The notes below the pieces were generated by a model. It worked only from the letters and a program-made list of their open reading frames with translations, ran no database searches and was not told where the DNA came from. 64,000 nt of DNA from Kitasatospora sp. NBC_01250 (GTDB taxonomy: Bacteria; Actinomycetota; Actinomycetes; Streptomycetales; Streptomycetaceae), in assembly GCF_036226465.1 (NCBI RefSeq), contig NZ_CP108476.1:2108001-2172000 (forward strand), read 5' to 3'. The position numbers and the translations under genes were made by a program. Position 1 is the first letter of the stretch; the number at the start of each line of letters is the position of its first letter. Positions 33,499-43,224 of the stretch are shown piece after piece.

Positions 33499-33834
33499 AT
33501 GACTGGCATCTCCACCCACGTGCTCGACACCAGCCTCGGCCGACCGGCCGAGGGCGTTCCGGTCGAGCTCGCACTCACCACCGAGGGTGGCTGGCAGGTG
33601 CTCGGCACCTGCGCCACGGACTCCGACGGCCGGGCCAAGGACCTGCCGGCCGTGGAGGCGGGCTCGGTCGTCCGGCTCCGCTTCGACACCGCCGCGTACT
33701 ACCGGCAGAAGTCCAGCGGGACGCCGTTCTTCCCCGAGGTCTCGATCGTCTTCACGGTCGCGCCCGCGCAGCACCACTACCACGTGCCGCTGCTGCTGAA
33801 CCCCTTCGGATATTCCGTCTACCGCGGAAGCTAG
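33499..33834 (+). CDS. hiuH: 5-hydroxyisourate hydrolase (transthyretin-like)
   Basis: A 111-residue tetrameric enzyme that opens 5-hydroxyisourate, the product of uricase, to OHCU. The N-terminal ISTHVLDTSLGRPA holds the catalytic His; the HHYHVPLLLNPFGYSVYRGS end contains the second His and the invariant C-terminal YRGS tetrapeptide that distinguishes these enzymes from true transthyretins. ATG at 33499 has AAGG upstream. It lies 17 bases before uricase, so the two are co-transcribed and act in sequence. Confidence 0.96.
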   Translation: MTGISTHVLDTSLGRPAEGVPVELALTTEGGWQVLGTCATDSDGRAKDLPAVEAGSVVRLRFDTAAYYRQKSSGTPFFPEVSIVFTVAPAQHHYHVPLLLNPFGYSVYRGS

Positions 33835-33851
33835 ACAGCTAGGAGCCGACG

Positions 33852-34772
33852 ATGGCCCACGTGCTCGGTCAGAACCAGTACGGCAAGGCGGAGAACCGCA
33901 TCGTCCGGGTCTACCGTGACAGCACTCGTCACGAGATCAAGGACCTCAACGTCTCGGTCGCCCTCCAGGGCGAGTTCGAGGACGTCCACCTCACCGGCTC
34001 GAACGCCAACTGCCTGCCCACCGACACCACCAAGAACACCGTCTACGCCTTCGCCAAGGAGTACGGCATCGAGTCGGCCGAGGCCTTCGGCATAACACTG
34101 GCGCGGCACTTCGTCGACGACACCGAGCGCGGCGTGGTGCACGGCGCCCGGATCCGGATCGAGGAGTACTCCTGGAACCGGATCAAGACCCCGGACAACA
34201 CCTCGCGCTTCATCGGCTCGGAGGAGGTCGGCCACTCCTTCGTCCGGGACGGCGGCGAGGTGCGCACCAGCGAGATCGTCTACGACGGCGAGTCCGTCCA
34301 GGTGATCTCCGGCCTCAAGGACCTGATCGTGATGAACACGACCAACTCCGAGTTCTGGGGCTACATCAAGGACAAGTACACCACCCTGCAGGAGGCCTAC
34401 GACCGGATCCTGGCCACCCAGGTGACCGCCCGCTGGGCCTACAACTACCGCGGCCAGGAGGGCGAGGCCCAGCCGAACTGGAACCGCTCCTACCAGCACG
34501 TGCGCCGCCACCTGCTGGAGGCCTTCGCGGAGACCTACTCCTACTCGCTGCAGCAGACCCTGCACGCGATGGGCACCCGGGTGCTGAACAACCGCGCCGA
34601 GGTGGACGAGGTCCGCCTGGAGCTGCCGAACAAGCACCACTTCCTGGTCGACCTCTCGCCCTTCGACCTGAAGAACGAGAACGAGGTCTACTACGCCGCC
34701 GACCGGATGTACGGCCTCATCGAGGGCACCGTGCACCGCGAGGGCGTCACCCCGGTCATCCCGGTGGCCTGA
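33852..34772 (+). CDS. uox: Urate oxidase (uricase)
   Basis: A 306-residue cofactor-free oxidase that converts urate, O2 and water to 5-hydroxyisourate and H2O2. Two T-fold repeats are seen. The LTGSNANCLPTDTTKNTVYAF segment near 52-72 carries the active-site Thr, with a matching FWGYIKDKYTT region in the second half. The Lys of the catalytic dyad is likely in YGKAENRIVRV near 14. The ATG at 33852 follows TAGGAG. It is the third gene of the OHCU decarboxylase-HIU hydrolase-uricase operon. Peroxide from this step is a reason for the linked catalase. Confidence 0.96.
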   Translation: MAHVLGQNQYGKAENRIVRVYRDSTRHEIKDLNVSVALQGEFEDVHLTGSNANCLPTDTTKNTVYAFAKEYGIESAEAFGITLARHFVDDTERGVVHGARIRIEEYSWNRIKTPDNTSRFIGSEEVGHSFVRDGGEVRTSEIVYDGESVQVISGLKDLIVMNTTNSEFWGYIKDKYTTLQEAYDRILATQVTARWAYNYRGQEGEAQPNWNRSYQHVRRHLLEAFAETYSYSLQQTLHAMGTRVLNNRAEVDEVRLELPNKHHFLVDLSPFDLKNENEVYYAADRMYGLIEGTVHREGVTPVIPVA

Positions 34773-35041
34773 CCGTGAACCGCGCCCTGCGTCCCAACCC
34801 CCCGCGCCGGGCGCCCGGTTCCGCCTGCAGCAGCAGCGCCACCAGCAGCTCCACCCGTTCCACCTGTCTCTCCACCCCCACCCACCGGAGATCGTGCTCG
34901 CCCCACGGCGGCCGGCCCGGGGAGCTGGAGACGCAGCCCGAGGGATCCTCGACCCGCCGTCCCGCCCTCGGGCCCGGTTCCACCACCACGTCCCCAGCGC
35001 CACGGGCGCGCCGAGAGCCGCGAGCACCAGAGGAGCTCGAC

Positions 35042-36436
35042 ATGGCACTCCGCTCCACCAGCAGTACCGACGGCGGATCCTCCCAGCTCGTCCACCCCGT
35101 GGACGAACTCCTGCCCCCGGTGCGCCTGTTCGGCACCGGTCTGCAGCACGTCGCCGCGATGTACGCGGGCGTGGTCGCACCCCCGCTCATCATCGGCGCC
35201 GGCGTCGGGCTCGGGCCCGGCGAGTTGGCCCTGCTCATCTCGGCCAGCCTGTTCACCGCAGGCCTGGCCACCCTGCTCCAGACGCTCGGCCTGGGCGGCC
35301 GGACCCGCTCGCGGATCGGCGCCCGGCTGCCGTTCGTCAACGGCGTCTCGTTCGCGGGCGTGGCCCCCGTGCTCGCGATCGCCAAGGAGCACAGCCCGAA
35401 GGACGCCCTGCCGGTCGTCTTCGGGGCGGTGATCGTCGCGGGAGCCCTGTGCTTCCTAGCGGCGCCGTACTTCTGCCGGCTGATCCGGTTCTTCCCGCCC
35501 GTCGTGCAGGGCACGGTGATCACCCTGATCGGGGTGTCGCTGCTGCCGGTGGCGGTGAACTGGGCGCGCGGCGGGGAAAGTCCGGGAGCACCGGGCTACG
35601 GCTCGGTGCACGCCATCGTGCTGGCCGCGCTCACGCTGGCCGTCGTGGTGCTCCTCAACCGGGTGCTGCGCGGCTTCTGGCAGCAACTCTCCTTGCTGCT
35701 GGGCCTGCTGGCCGGCACCCTGCTGGCCTTCCCGCTGCACCTGGCCGACTTCGGCGCGGTGCGGGACGCACAGCTCTTCGCGCTGCCCGCCCCCTTCCAC
35801 TTCGGCGCCCCGGTCTTCGACCCCGCGGCGATCATCTCGATGTGCATCGTGATGGTGGTCTCGATGACGGAGTCCACCGCGGACATGCTGGCGCTCGGCC
35901 GGATCGTCGAACGCCCGGCCGACGAGGCCGTGCTGGCCGCGGGGCTGCGCGCGGACGGCCTGGCCACCGCGCTCAGCCCGGTCTTCAACGGCTTCGCCTG
36001 CAGCGCCTTCGCCCAGAACATCGGGCTGGTCGCGCTGACGAAGGTCCGCAGCCGCTTCGTGGTGGCCGCAGCCGGCGGGATCCTGGTGGTCCTGGGGCTC
36101 TTCCCGCGGCTGGGCGCGGTGGTCTCGCTGGTGCCGCAGCCGGTGCTCGGCGGCGCCGGGATCGTGCTCTTCGGCACGGTGGCGGCCAGCGGCGTGCGGA
36201 CGCTGGCCGAGGCCGGGCTGGAGTCCGGGTCCAACGTCCTGCTGGTCTCGGTCTCGCTCGGCGTCGGGATCATCCCGATCGCCGTACCGGACTTCTACGA
36301 CGCCTTCCCGCCGGCGCTGCGCACCCTGCTGCACTCGGGCATCTCGGTCGGCTGCGTCAGCGCGGTCCTGCTCAACCTGCTCTTCCACCATCTGGGCCCG
36401 CGCGCCCGAGCGGCCCAACCCTCCCCCACTCCCTAG
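35042..36436 (+). CDS. NCS2-family urate/xanthine-type permease
   Basis: A 464-residue polytopic symporter of the nucleobase-ascorbate (UraA/XanQ/PucJ) branch with about 12-14 hydrophobic segments. Signatures are GTGLQHVAAMYAGVVAPPLIIG near 30, the substrate-site region VVSMTESTADMLALG near 278 and GFACSAFAQNIGLVALTKVRSR near 320. The QNIGL version of the NAT motif is what bacterial xanthine or urate carriers show. ATG at 35042 follows AGAGGAGC. An upstream in-frame GTG at 34775 would add about 89 low-complexity residues and is rejected. It lies between uricase and 8-oxoguanine deaminase, eight bases from the latter. Confidence 0.88.
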   Translation: MALRSTSSTDGGSSQLVHPVDELLPPVRLFGTGLQHVAAMYAGVVAPPLIIGAGVGLGPGELALLISASLFTAGLATLLQTLGLGGRTRSRIGARLPFVNGVSFAGVAPVLAIAKEHSPKDALPVVFGAVIVAGALCFLAAPYFCRLIRFFPPVVQGTVITLIGVSLLPVAVNWARGGESPGAPGYGSVHAIVLAALTLAVVVLLNRVLRGFWQQLSLLLGLLAGTLLAFPLHLADFGAVRDAQLFALPAPFHFGAPVFDPAAIISMCIVMVVSMTESTADMLALGRIVERPADEAVLAAGLRADGLATALSPVFNGFACSAFAQNIGLVALTKVRSRFVVAAAGGILVVLGLFPRLGAVVSLVPQPVLGGAGIVLFGTVAASGVRTLAEAGLESGSNVLLVSVSLGVGIIPIAVPDFYDAFPPALRTLLHSGISVGCVSAVLLNLLFHHLGPRARAAQPSPTP

Positions 36437-36444
36437 GAGTCACC

Positions 36445-37827
36445 ATGGCAGTCCAGCCCCCGCCCGCCGATCAGCGGATCGTGATCGAGAACGCCGCGAT
36501 CGCCACCGTCGACGCCACCGACACCGAGTACGCCCGCGGCCACGTCGTGATCAAGGGCAACCTCATCGAGTCGGTCGGGGACGGTCCCGCGCCGCAGTGG
36601 CTGGACAACGTGGTGCGCCGGATCAACGCCGAGGGCCACCTGGTCACCCCGGGCCTGGTCAACACCCACCACCACTTCTACCAGTGGATCACCCGGGGGC
36701 TGGCCCAGGACAACATCCTCTTCGACTGGCTGGTCGCGCTCTACCCGACCTGGGCCCGGATCGACGACCAGCTGGTGCACGCCGCCAGCCTCGGTTCGGC
36801 CGCCGCCCTGCTCAAGTCCGGCTGCACCACCGCCAGCGACCACCACTACGTCTTCCCCAAGGGCCGCGGCGACATCCTGGGCGCCTCCATCGAGGCCGTC
36901 CAGTCGCTGGGCCTGCGCTTCACCGCGCTGCGCGGCTCGATGGACCGCAGCAAGAAGGACGGCGGCCTGCCGCCGGACCACGCGGTGGAGAGCACCGAGG
37001 AGATCCTGATCGCCTCCGAGGCGGCGGTGGACCGCTGGCACGACGCCTCCTTCGGCTCGATGCTGCACGTCGCCATCGCGCCCTGCTCGCCCTTCTCGGT
37101 CTCCACCGAGCTGCTGCGCGAGACCGCCGTGCTGGCCCGCCGCAAGGGCGTGCGGCTGCACACCCACGGCTCCGAGACGGCCGAGGAGGAGCAGTTCTGC
37201 AAGGAGCTGTTCGGCATGGGCCCCACCGACTACTTCGAGTCCACCGGCTGGCTGGGCGAGGACGTCTGGATGGCTCACTGCGTGCACATGAACGACTCCG
37301 ACATCGCCAAGTTCGCCGAGACCGGCACCGGTGTGGCGCACTGCCCCTCCTCCAACGCACGCCTGGCGGCCGGCATCGCCCGCGTCCCGGCCATGCTGGC
37401 GGCCGGGGTACCGGTGGGCCTGGGCGTGGACGGCACCGCCTCCAACGAGTCCGGCGAGCTGGGCACCGAGCTGCGCAACGCGCTGCTGATCAACCGGCTG
37501 CACGGCCGCCCCGACGCGCTGACCGCGCGCGGTGCGCTGCGCCTGGGCACCATGGGCGGCGCCCGGGTGCTGGGCCGGCAGGACGAGATCGGCTCGATCG
37601 AGGCGGGCAAGCTCGCCGACCTGGCGCTGTGGAAGGTCGACGGCCTCCTGCACTCCTCGATCGCCGACCCGGTGGCGGCGCTGACCATGGGCGCCCTGCC
37701 GCCGCTGACCGCGCTCTTCGTCAACGGCAACGCCGTGGTGGAGAAGGACACCCTGACCACCGTCAACGAGGACCAGATCGCGCTCACCTGCGCCCGGGCC
37801 GCCCGGGAGCTGGCCGCGCGGGACTGA
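36445..37827 (+). CDS. 8-oxoguanine deaminase
   Basis: A 460-residue zinc amidohydrolase. Metal ligands are in VNTHHHFYQW near 69, HTHGSE near 235, AHCVHMN near 272 and GVDGTASN near 332. The THHHxYQ motif plus EEEQFC marks the branch that deaminates 8-oxoguanine to urate, rather than guanine deaminase or atrazine hydrolases, as known from Pseudomonas enzymes. Its place beside uricase and a urate/xanthine-type permease supports this, since its product would be the uricase substrate. ATG at 36445 follows TAGGAG. The tandem hairpins at 37917-37976 terminate the operon. Confidence 0.88.
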   Translation: MAVQPPPADQRIVIENAAIATVDATDTEYARGHVVIKGNLIESVGDGPAPQWLDNVVRRINAEGHLVTPGLVNTHHHFYQWITRGLAQDNILFDWLVALYPTWARIDDQLVHAASLGSAAALLKSGCTTASDHHYVFPKGRGDILGASIEAVQSLGLRFTALRGSMDRSKKDGGLPPDHAVESTEEILIASEAAVDRWHDASFGSMLHVAIAPCSPFSVSTELLRETAVLARRKGVRLHTHGSETAEEEQFCKELFGMGPTDYFESTGWLGEDVWMAHCVHMNDSDIAKFAETGTGVAHCPSSNARLAAGIARVPAMLAAGVPVGLGVDGTASNESGELGTELRNALLINRLHGRPDALTARGALRLGTMGGARVLGRQDEIGSIEAGKLADLALWKVDGLLHSSIADPVAALTMGALPPLTALFVNGNAVVEKDTLTTVNEDQIALTCARAARELAARD

Positions 37828-37846
37828 CGCCCGCGCACCACTGGCT

Positions 37847-37877
37847 GCATCCACGCATCACGCATCCACGCATCCAC
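37847..37877. repeat. Short tandem GCATCCAC repeats
   Basis: GCATCCAC occurs at 37847, 37862 and 37870 with a degenerate GCATCAC copy between the first two, directly after the 8-oxoguanine deaminase stop. It is non-coding and of unknown significance. Confidence 0.6.
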
Positions 37878-37916
37878 CAGACTCCGGGCCGCCCAGGGAC
37901 GGTGCGTGACCCGGAC

Positions 37917-37976
37917 TCCGTCCGCCTCCCGGCGGACGGACCGCAGCCCCGGACCCACGGCGAGGGTCCGGGGCTG
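37917..37976 (+). terminator. Two tandem hairpins after 8-oxoguanine deaminase gene
   Basis: Hairpin 1 (37917-37940) has perfect 10-bp arms TCCGTCCGCC with its complement and a TCCC loop. Hairpin 2 (37944-37976) has perfect 13-bp arms CAGCCCCGGACCC with its complement and a 7-base loop. They close the permease-deaminase transcript. Confidence 0.85.
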
Positions 37977-38063
37977 TGGCGCGTCGTGAGGTGAGGCACC
38001 GTAGGTTACTGGTGTTCAGCACCGCTGACCGCACACCGCTCCTCGACGGCCGAAAGAGACCAT

Positions 38064-39710
38064 ATGACCACCGTGGGGCCAGCGATCCCCGCTGCCCGCC
38101 TGCCCGCCGCGCTGCGCCACCCGGTGTTCGCCGCCACCCTGCTGGCCGGAATGCTGCACCTGGTCTGGGCATTGGCGCTGGCCAACGACGCGGGCGACCT
38201 GGCGGCCCAGTACGCGTGGACCGAGTTCACCCGCCAGCACCCGGACTCGGCCTACAACCTGTCCTGGTACGGCGGGATGCACCCCGCCTCCTACAGCGTG
38301 CTGTCGCCCTACCTGATGGGCCTGCTCGGGGTGCGCACCACCGGCATGCTGGCCGGCACCGCCTCCGCCGCGCTGGCCGCCACGCTGCTCACCCGCTCCG
38401 GCCTGGCCCGCCCGATGGCGCCCGCGCTGTGGACGGCGTTCGCCCTCTGGTGCGACGTCGCCTCGGGGCGGGTGACCTTCGCGATCGGGGTGGCCTTCGG
38501 GCTGGCGGCCACGGTGGTCGCCTTCAGCGCCGGCGGGCCGCGGCTGCGGCGCACCACGCTCTTCGCCCTCTCGGCGCTGGCCACCATGGGCAGTCCGGTG
38601 GTCGGCCTCTTCCTGGAGGTGGTGGCCGCCGCGCTGTTCCTGACGGCCCGGCGCCGGGACAGCTACCCGCTGGCCGTCGCCCCGGTCGTGGTGGTGGCCG
38701 CCACCACGCTGCTCTTCCCCTTCTCCGGGGTGCAGCCCTTCGACTGGTGGGCGGCGGCGCCGGTGGTGGCCGCCGCGCTGGCGGTGGCCTTCGTGGTGCC
38801 GGGCGGCTGGACGGCGGTGCGGCGCGGGGCGCTGGTCTACGCGCTCGGGGTGGTGCTGGTCTGGCTGATCCCCTCGCCGGTGGGCAGCAACGTGGAGCGG
38901 CTCAGCCTGCTCTTCGCCGGCACCGTGCTGCTCGCCGTGCTGCTGAACTCCCGCCAGTCCCGGCGCCGGGCGGTGGCCACCGCGCTCGCCTTCACCGCGG
39001 TGGCCTGCTGGCTGGCCGGGCGCACCCTGGGCGACCTGCTGGTGACCGTGCCGGTGTCCAAGGCCGCCACGGACAGCACCGCGCTGATCAACGAGCTGCA
39101 CCGGGTCGGCGCCGACCGCAGCCGGGTCGAGGTGGTCCCGCTGGCCTCGCACTGGGAGGCCAGCGGGATCGCCCCGTACGTCGACCTGGCGCGCGGCTGG
39201 AACCGGCAGGCGGACGTCACCCGCAACCCGCTCTTCTACACCGACAAGCTGGCCCCCACCGACTACCACGCCTGGCTGCAGCGCTGGGGCGTGGGCTTCG
39301 TGGCGCTCTCCAGCGACCGGCCGGACGACGCCGCGGTGGACGAGGCCGCCCTGGTGGCGGCCGGCCAGCCCTGGCTGCAGCCCATCTGGCAGCAGGGCGG
39401 CTGGCGCCTGTACCGCTTCACCGACGCGACCCCGCTGGCCGCGCCGCCGGCCGTGGTGCAGCAGGCCGGACCGGCCGAGCTGACCGTCTCCGTCCCGGTG
39501 CCGGGACGGGTGCACCTGCTGCTGCCCTGGTCCCCCTGGCTGGGCATCGCCGGCGACCGCTCCGGTTCGGCGACGGCCGGCTGCCTGGCCTCGGCCGGCG
39601 AGTGGACGACGCTCTACGCCCCCAACCCCGGCACCTACCGGATCACCGCCAGCTACTCCTTCCTGCGCGGCAACCCCTGCCCCGCCGGCCAGCTCGCCAA
39701 GGCCCGCTGA
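38064..39710 (+). CDS. Polytopic membrane protein of unknown function
   Basis: I do not recognise a family with confidence. The 548-residue product has about 10-11 hydrophobic helices between residues 20 and 330, then a soluble, probably extracytoplasmic domain of about 200 residues. The first loop contains DLAAQYAWTEFTRQHPDSAYNLSW and YGGMHPASYS. An acidic residue plus conserved aromatic residues in the first outer loop is reminiscent of GT-C-type glycosyltransferases. It is an isolated gene between the purine operons, followed by a bidirectional terminator. Automated labels such as MFS transporter would not be supported by the helix pattern or motifs seen here. Confidence 0.7.
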   Translation: MTTVGPAIPAARLPAALRHPVFAATLLAGMLHLVWALALANDAGDLAAQYAWTEFTRQHPDSAYNLSWYGGMHPASYSVLSPYLMGLLGVRTTGMLAGTASAALAATLLTRSGLARPMAPALWTAFALWCDVASGRVTFAIGVAFGLAATVVAFSAGGPRLRRTTLFALSALATMGSPVVGLFLEVVAAALFLTARRRDSYPLAVAPVVVVAATTLLFPFSGVQPFDWWAAAPVVAAALAVAFVVPGGWTAVRRGALVYALGVVLVWLIPSPVGSNVERLSLLFAGTVLLAVLLNSRQSRRRAVATALAFTAVACWLAGRTLGDLLVTVPVSKAATDSTALINELHRVGADRSRVEVVPLASHWEASGIAPYVDLARGWNRQADVTRNPLFYTDKLAPTDYHAWLQRWGVGFVALSSDRPDDAAVDEAALVAAGQPWLQPIWQQGGWRLYRFTDATPLAAPPAVVQQAGPAELTVSVPVPGRVHLLLPWSPWLGIAGDRSGSATAGCLASAGEWTTLYAPNPGTYRITASYSFLRGNPCPAGQLAKAR

Positions 39711-39742
39711 CCCGGCCCGCCCGGGGTCGGCCCCGGGCAGCC

Positions 39743-39779
39743 TGATGCCCCTGCCGGCCCCGAGCCGGCAGGGGCATCA
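39743..39779. terminator. Bidirectional hairpin terminator
   Basis: A perfect 16-bp stem TGATGCCCCTGCCGGC with its complement and a 5-base loop, between the convergent membrane-protein gene and gcl; it ends 12 bases after the gcl stop. Confidence 0.88.
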
Positions 39780-39790
39780 CGGTATGCGGA

Positions 39791-41578
<1,788 letters not shown>

Positions 41579-41603
41579 CGGGGAACTCCTGCGTCGGCTC
41601 GTA

Positions 41604-41639
41604 TTCCATGATGCGGAATATTGCTTTTAGGATGCGAAA
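41604..41639. promoter_or_regulatory. Tandem 15-bp boxes, 21 bp apart, upstream of gcl
   Basis: TTCCATGATGCGGAA at 41604-41618 and the weaker TTTTAGGATGCGAAA at 41625-41639 (11 of 15 bases shared), starts 21 bases apart. They lie just downstream of the -10, over the expected transcription start. Same arrangement as upstream of hyi and between aceB and allR. Confidence 0.72.
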
Positions 41640-41642
41640 ATG

Positions 41643-41672
41643 ACGGTAGGCGGCAGGCCGAGCGGGCGTCAA
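41643..41672 (-). promoter_or_regulatory. gcl promoter
   Basis: Minus strand: -35 TTGACG (41667-41672), 18-base spacer, -10 TACCGT (41643-41648). The start codon is 65 bases after the -10, leaving a leader that contains the paired operators. Confidence 0.6.
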
Positions 41673-41690
41673 GGGTTCGAGGGGGAGAAC

Positions 41691-41707
41691 TTCAACAACT
41701 CGTTGAA
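41691..41707. promoter_or_regulatory. TTCAAC box upstream of gcl
   Basis: TTCAACAACTCGTTGAA has perfect 6-base arms around a 5-base centre and is the most symmetrical member of the set. It lies 18 bases upstream of the gcl -35, unlike the allB, aceB and OHCU copies, which overlap the -35. Confidence 0.65.
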
Positions 41708-41805
41708 GCGAGGGTCGACGACCCGAGAGACCTCTTCGTATGCAGACTTTTAGGGCGCACACTGCCGACGGCCGCGGGGGCACCGCGGCCATCGGCGTTC
41801 GGGAA

Positions 41806-41885
41806 TCAGAACTCGCGGCCCAGGGTGGCCAGGTAGGCGCGCCAGCCGCCGAACTCGGTGATCTCCTTGTGGACGCCGCACTCCA
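41806..41885. repeat. 80-bp direct repeat, copy 1
   Basis: Matches 42809-42888 at 78 of 80 bases, same orientation, offset 1003 bp. Copy 2 is the 3' end including stop codon of the allophanate-hydrolase-C-like gene; copy 1 is a detached duplicate with no gene attached. It is fused directly to the broken end of the XRE-regulator fragment. Confidence 0.92.
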
Positions 41886-42198
41886 CTCGGTGAGCGCCTC
41901 GGTCGTCCTCGGCGACGCGGGAACGGCGCTGGAAGCCGCCCAACCCCTGATGCGCAGGCGTATCCCGGTCCCCGAGCGCCGGGCAGCACTGTGGGTGGAG
42001 GCTGCACGGGCCTACAGCCAGCAGGGCAGACTGGCCGAGGGATACAAAGCGCTCAGGATCGCGGAGAGCTGTGCCTCGGAGGACATCCGCCGACGGCCCA
42101 GCGTGCTCGAGCTGGCCGGTGACATGGCCGCTCGCGACCGGCGCGGCGCCGTCCCGGAGCTTCGCTGTTTCTGCCAGGAGTTGGGAGTCCAGGTTTGA
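41886..42198 (+). pseudogene. Truncated XRE-family regulator (C-terminal fragment)
   Basis: The last 104 codons of a helix-turn-helix regulator of the kind that streptomycetes carry beside a flavoprotein gene. The C-terminal signature IPVPERRAALWVEAARAYSQ and EDIRRRPSVLELAGDMAARDRRG is intact, but the whole HTH half is missing. Upstream, the frame runs into the 80-bp repeat (41806-41885), so any product from an ATG at 41740 would start with sequence that is the duplicated end of another gene read on the wrong strand. It still overlaps the flavoprotein start. It is most simply a remnant left by an insertion or deletion. Confidence 0.8.
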
Positions 42199-42746
42199 CC
42201 GAGCACCGCGAGCCGTTCCTCTACGTCGTCGTCTGCGCGTCGGGCATCGCCGACGGAGTGGGCGAACTGATCACCGCTGCCCAGGCCGAGGGCTGGGGAG
42301 TCGGGGTGATCGCGACCCCGAACGGGCTCGGATTCATCGACCAGGAAGCCGTCGAAGCCCAGACCGGCTACCCGATCCGCTCTGCCTGGCGCACGCCGAG
42401 CATCCCCCAGCCGCTGCCCCCGGCCGACGCCATCGCCGTCGCCCCGGCCACGTTCAACACCATCAACAAGTGGGCCGCCGGCATCTGCGACACCCTCGCC
42501 CTCGGCATCCTCTGCGAGGCGTACGGCCTCGGCATCCCCGTGGCCGTCCAGCCGTACGTCAACTCCGCCCAGGCCGCCCACCCCGCGTACGCGGAGAGCC
42601 TGGTCCGGCTCCGGTCGATGGGGGTGCTGATCGGCGACTACGTCCCCCACAAGCCCAAGGCCGGCGGGGGACGCGACGAGTACGACTGGGCCCACGTCCT
42701 CGACCTGCTCCGCCCGGTGGCGCGGTCGAGGACGGCGCTGGAGTAG
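42195..42746 (+). CDS. Flavoprotein (phosphopantothenoylcysteine decarboxylase-like fold)
   Basis: A 183-residue cytoplasmic protein of the HFCD/flavoprotein family. The motifs YVVVCASGIADGVGELI at the start, ADAIAVAPATFNTINKWAAGICDTLAL near 75-100 and NSAQAAHPAYAESL near 122 are those of FMN-binding PPC decarboxylase relatives. Its TTG start overlaps the stop of the truncated XRE gene. In streptomycetes such a flavoprotein is normally coupled to a complete XRE regulator. Here the partner is broken, so its role may be lost. A strong hairpin follows at 42755. Confidence 0.85.
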   Translation: MTEHREPFLYVVVCASGIADGVGELITAAQAEGWGVGVIATPNGLGFIDQEAVEAQTGYPIRSAWRTPSIPQPLPPADAIAVAPATFNTINKWAAGICDTLALGILCEAYGLGIPVAVQPYVNSAQAAHPAYAESLVRLRSMGVLIGDYVPHKPKAGGGRDEYDWAHVLDLLRPVARSRTALE

Positions 42747-42754
42747 CCGCAGCT

Positions 42755-42790
42755 CTGTGGGCGGACACCCCCACGGGTGTCCGCCCACAG
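42755..42790. terminator. 16-bp hairpin terminator
   Basis: CTGTGGGCGGACACCC with its exact complement and a CCAC loop, 9 bases after the flavoprotein stop and 18 bases after the stop of the convergent gene. Confidence 0.88.
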
Positions 42791-42808
42791 GCAGGGTGTC
42801 GGCTCCGG

Positions 42809-42888
42809 TCAGAACTCGCGGCCCAGCGTGGCCAGGTAGGCGCGCCAGCCGCCGAACTCGGTGATCTCCTTGTGGACGCCGCGCTCCA
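42809..42888. repeat. 80-bp direct repeat, copy 2
   Basis: The native copy: it is the last 26 codons plus stop of the allophanate-hydrolase-C-like gene. See copy 1 at 41806-41885. The two copies bracket the XRE fragment, the flavoprotein gene and its terminator. Confidence 0.92.
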
Positions 42889-43198
42889 GTTCGCCGGGGG
42901 CGAGCACCATCGAGAAGCAGGCGCTGCCGTCGGCGAGCTTGATCACGCCGAACGCCAGCTCGGGCGGCTCGCCCGGGAGCAGCACGTCGCGCAGGAACTC
43001 CAGGGACACCTCGTACAGTTCGCCCTCGATGGCGGTGTCGACCGCCGGGTCGGGCAGCAGGCCGGGGCAGACGTCGCGGATGGAGAAGAAGCGGTGGCCG
43101 GGGGCGGTGCGGACCACGCCGAGGAAGGGCGCATCGCCGAGCAGCGGGTGGAACTCGCCGCCGCGCATCGCCTGGCCGTTGAGGAACATGCGGACCAT
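42809..43198 (-). CDS. Stand-alone allophanate hydrolase C-terminal-domain protein
   Basis: A 129-residue protein. It matches the C-terminal, gamma-glutamylcyclotransferase-fold domain of allophanate hydrolase: MFLNGQAMRGGEFHPLLGDAPFLG at the start, DTAIEGELYEVSLEFL near 65, then LAFGVIKLADGSACFSMV. The amidase domain is absent here and nowhere else in the window. The ATG at 43198 has AAAGG nine bases upstream; the longer start at 43270 would cross the hairpin after aceB. It lies 79 bases downstream of malate synthase on the same strand, inside the purine regulon. A role on urea, allophanate or ureidoglycolate is plausible but unproven. Confidence 0.78.
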   Translation of the reverse strand: MVRMFLNGQAMRGGEFHPLLGDAPFLGVVRTAPGHRFFSIRDVCPGLLPDPAVDTAIEGELYEVSLEFLRDVLLPGEPPELAFGVIKLADGSACFSMVLAPGELERGVHKEITEFGGWRAYLATLGREF

Positions 43199-43224
43199 GG
43201 GAGGGGCCTTTCGGGAAAGTGCAT

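Noticed and set aside
34775-35041. In-frame 5' extension of the UraA-type permease by about 89 residues
   Set aside because: The added sequence is Ser/Thr/Pro/Arg-rich with no helix, and a strong ribosome binding site precedes the ATG at 35042 where family similarity begins.
37847-37877. CRISPR-like repeats
   Set aside because: Units are only 8 bases, contiguous, without spacers.
41740-42198. A 152-residue intact protein starting at ATG 41740
   Set aside because: Its first part is non-coding sequence plus the duplicated end of another gene read on the opposite strand; only the C-terminal 104 codons resemble a known family.
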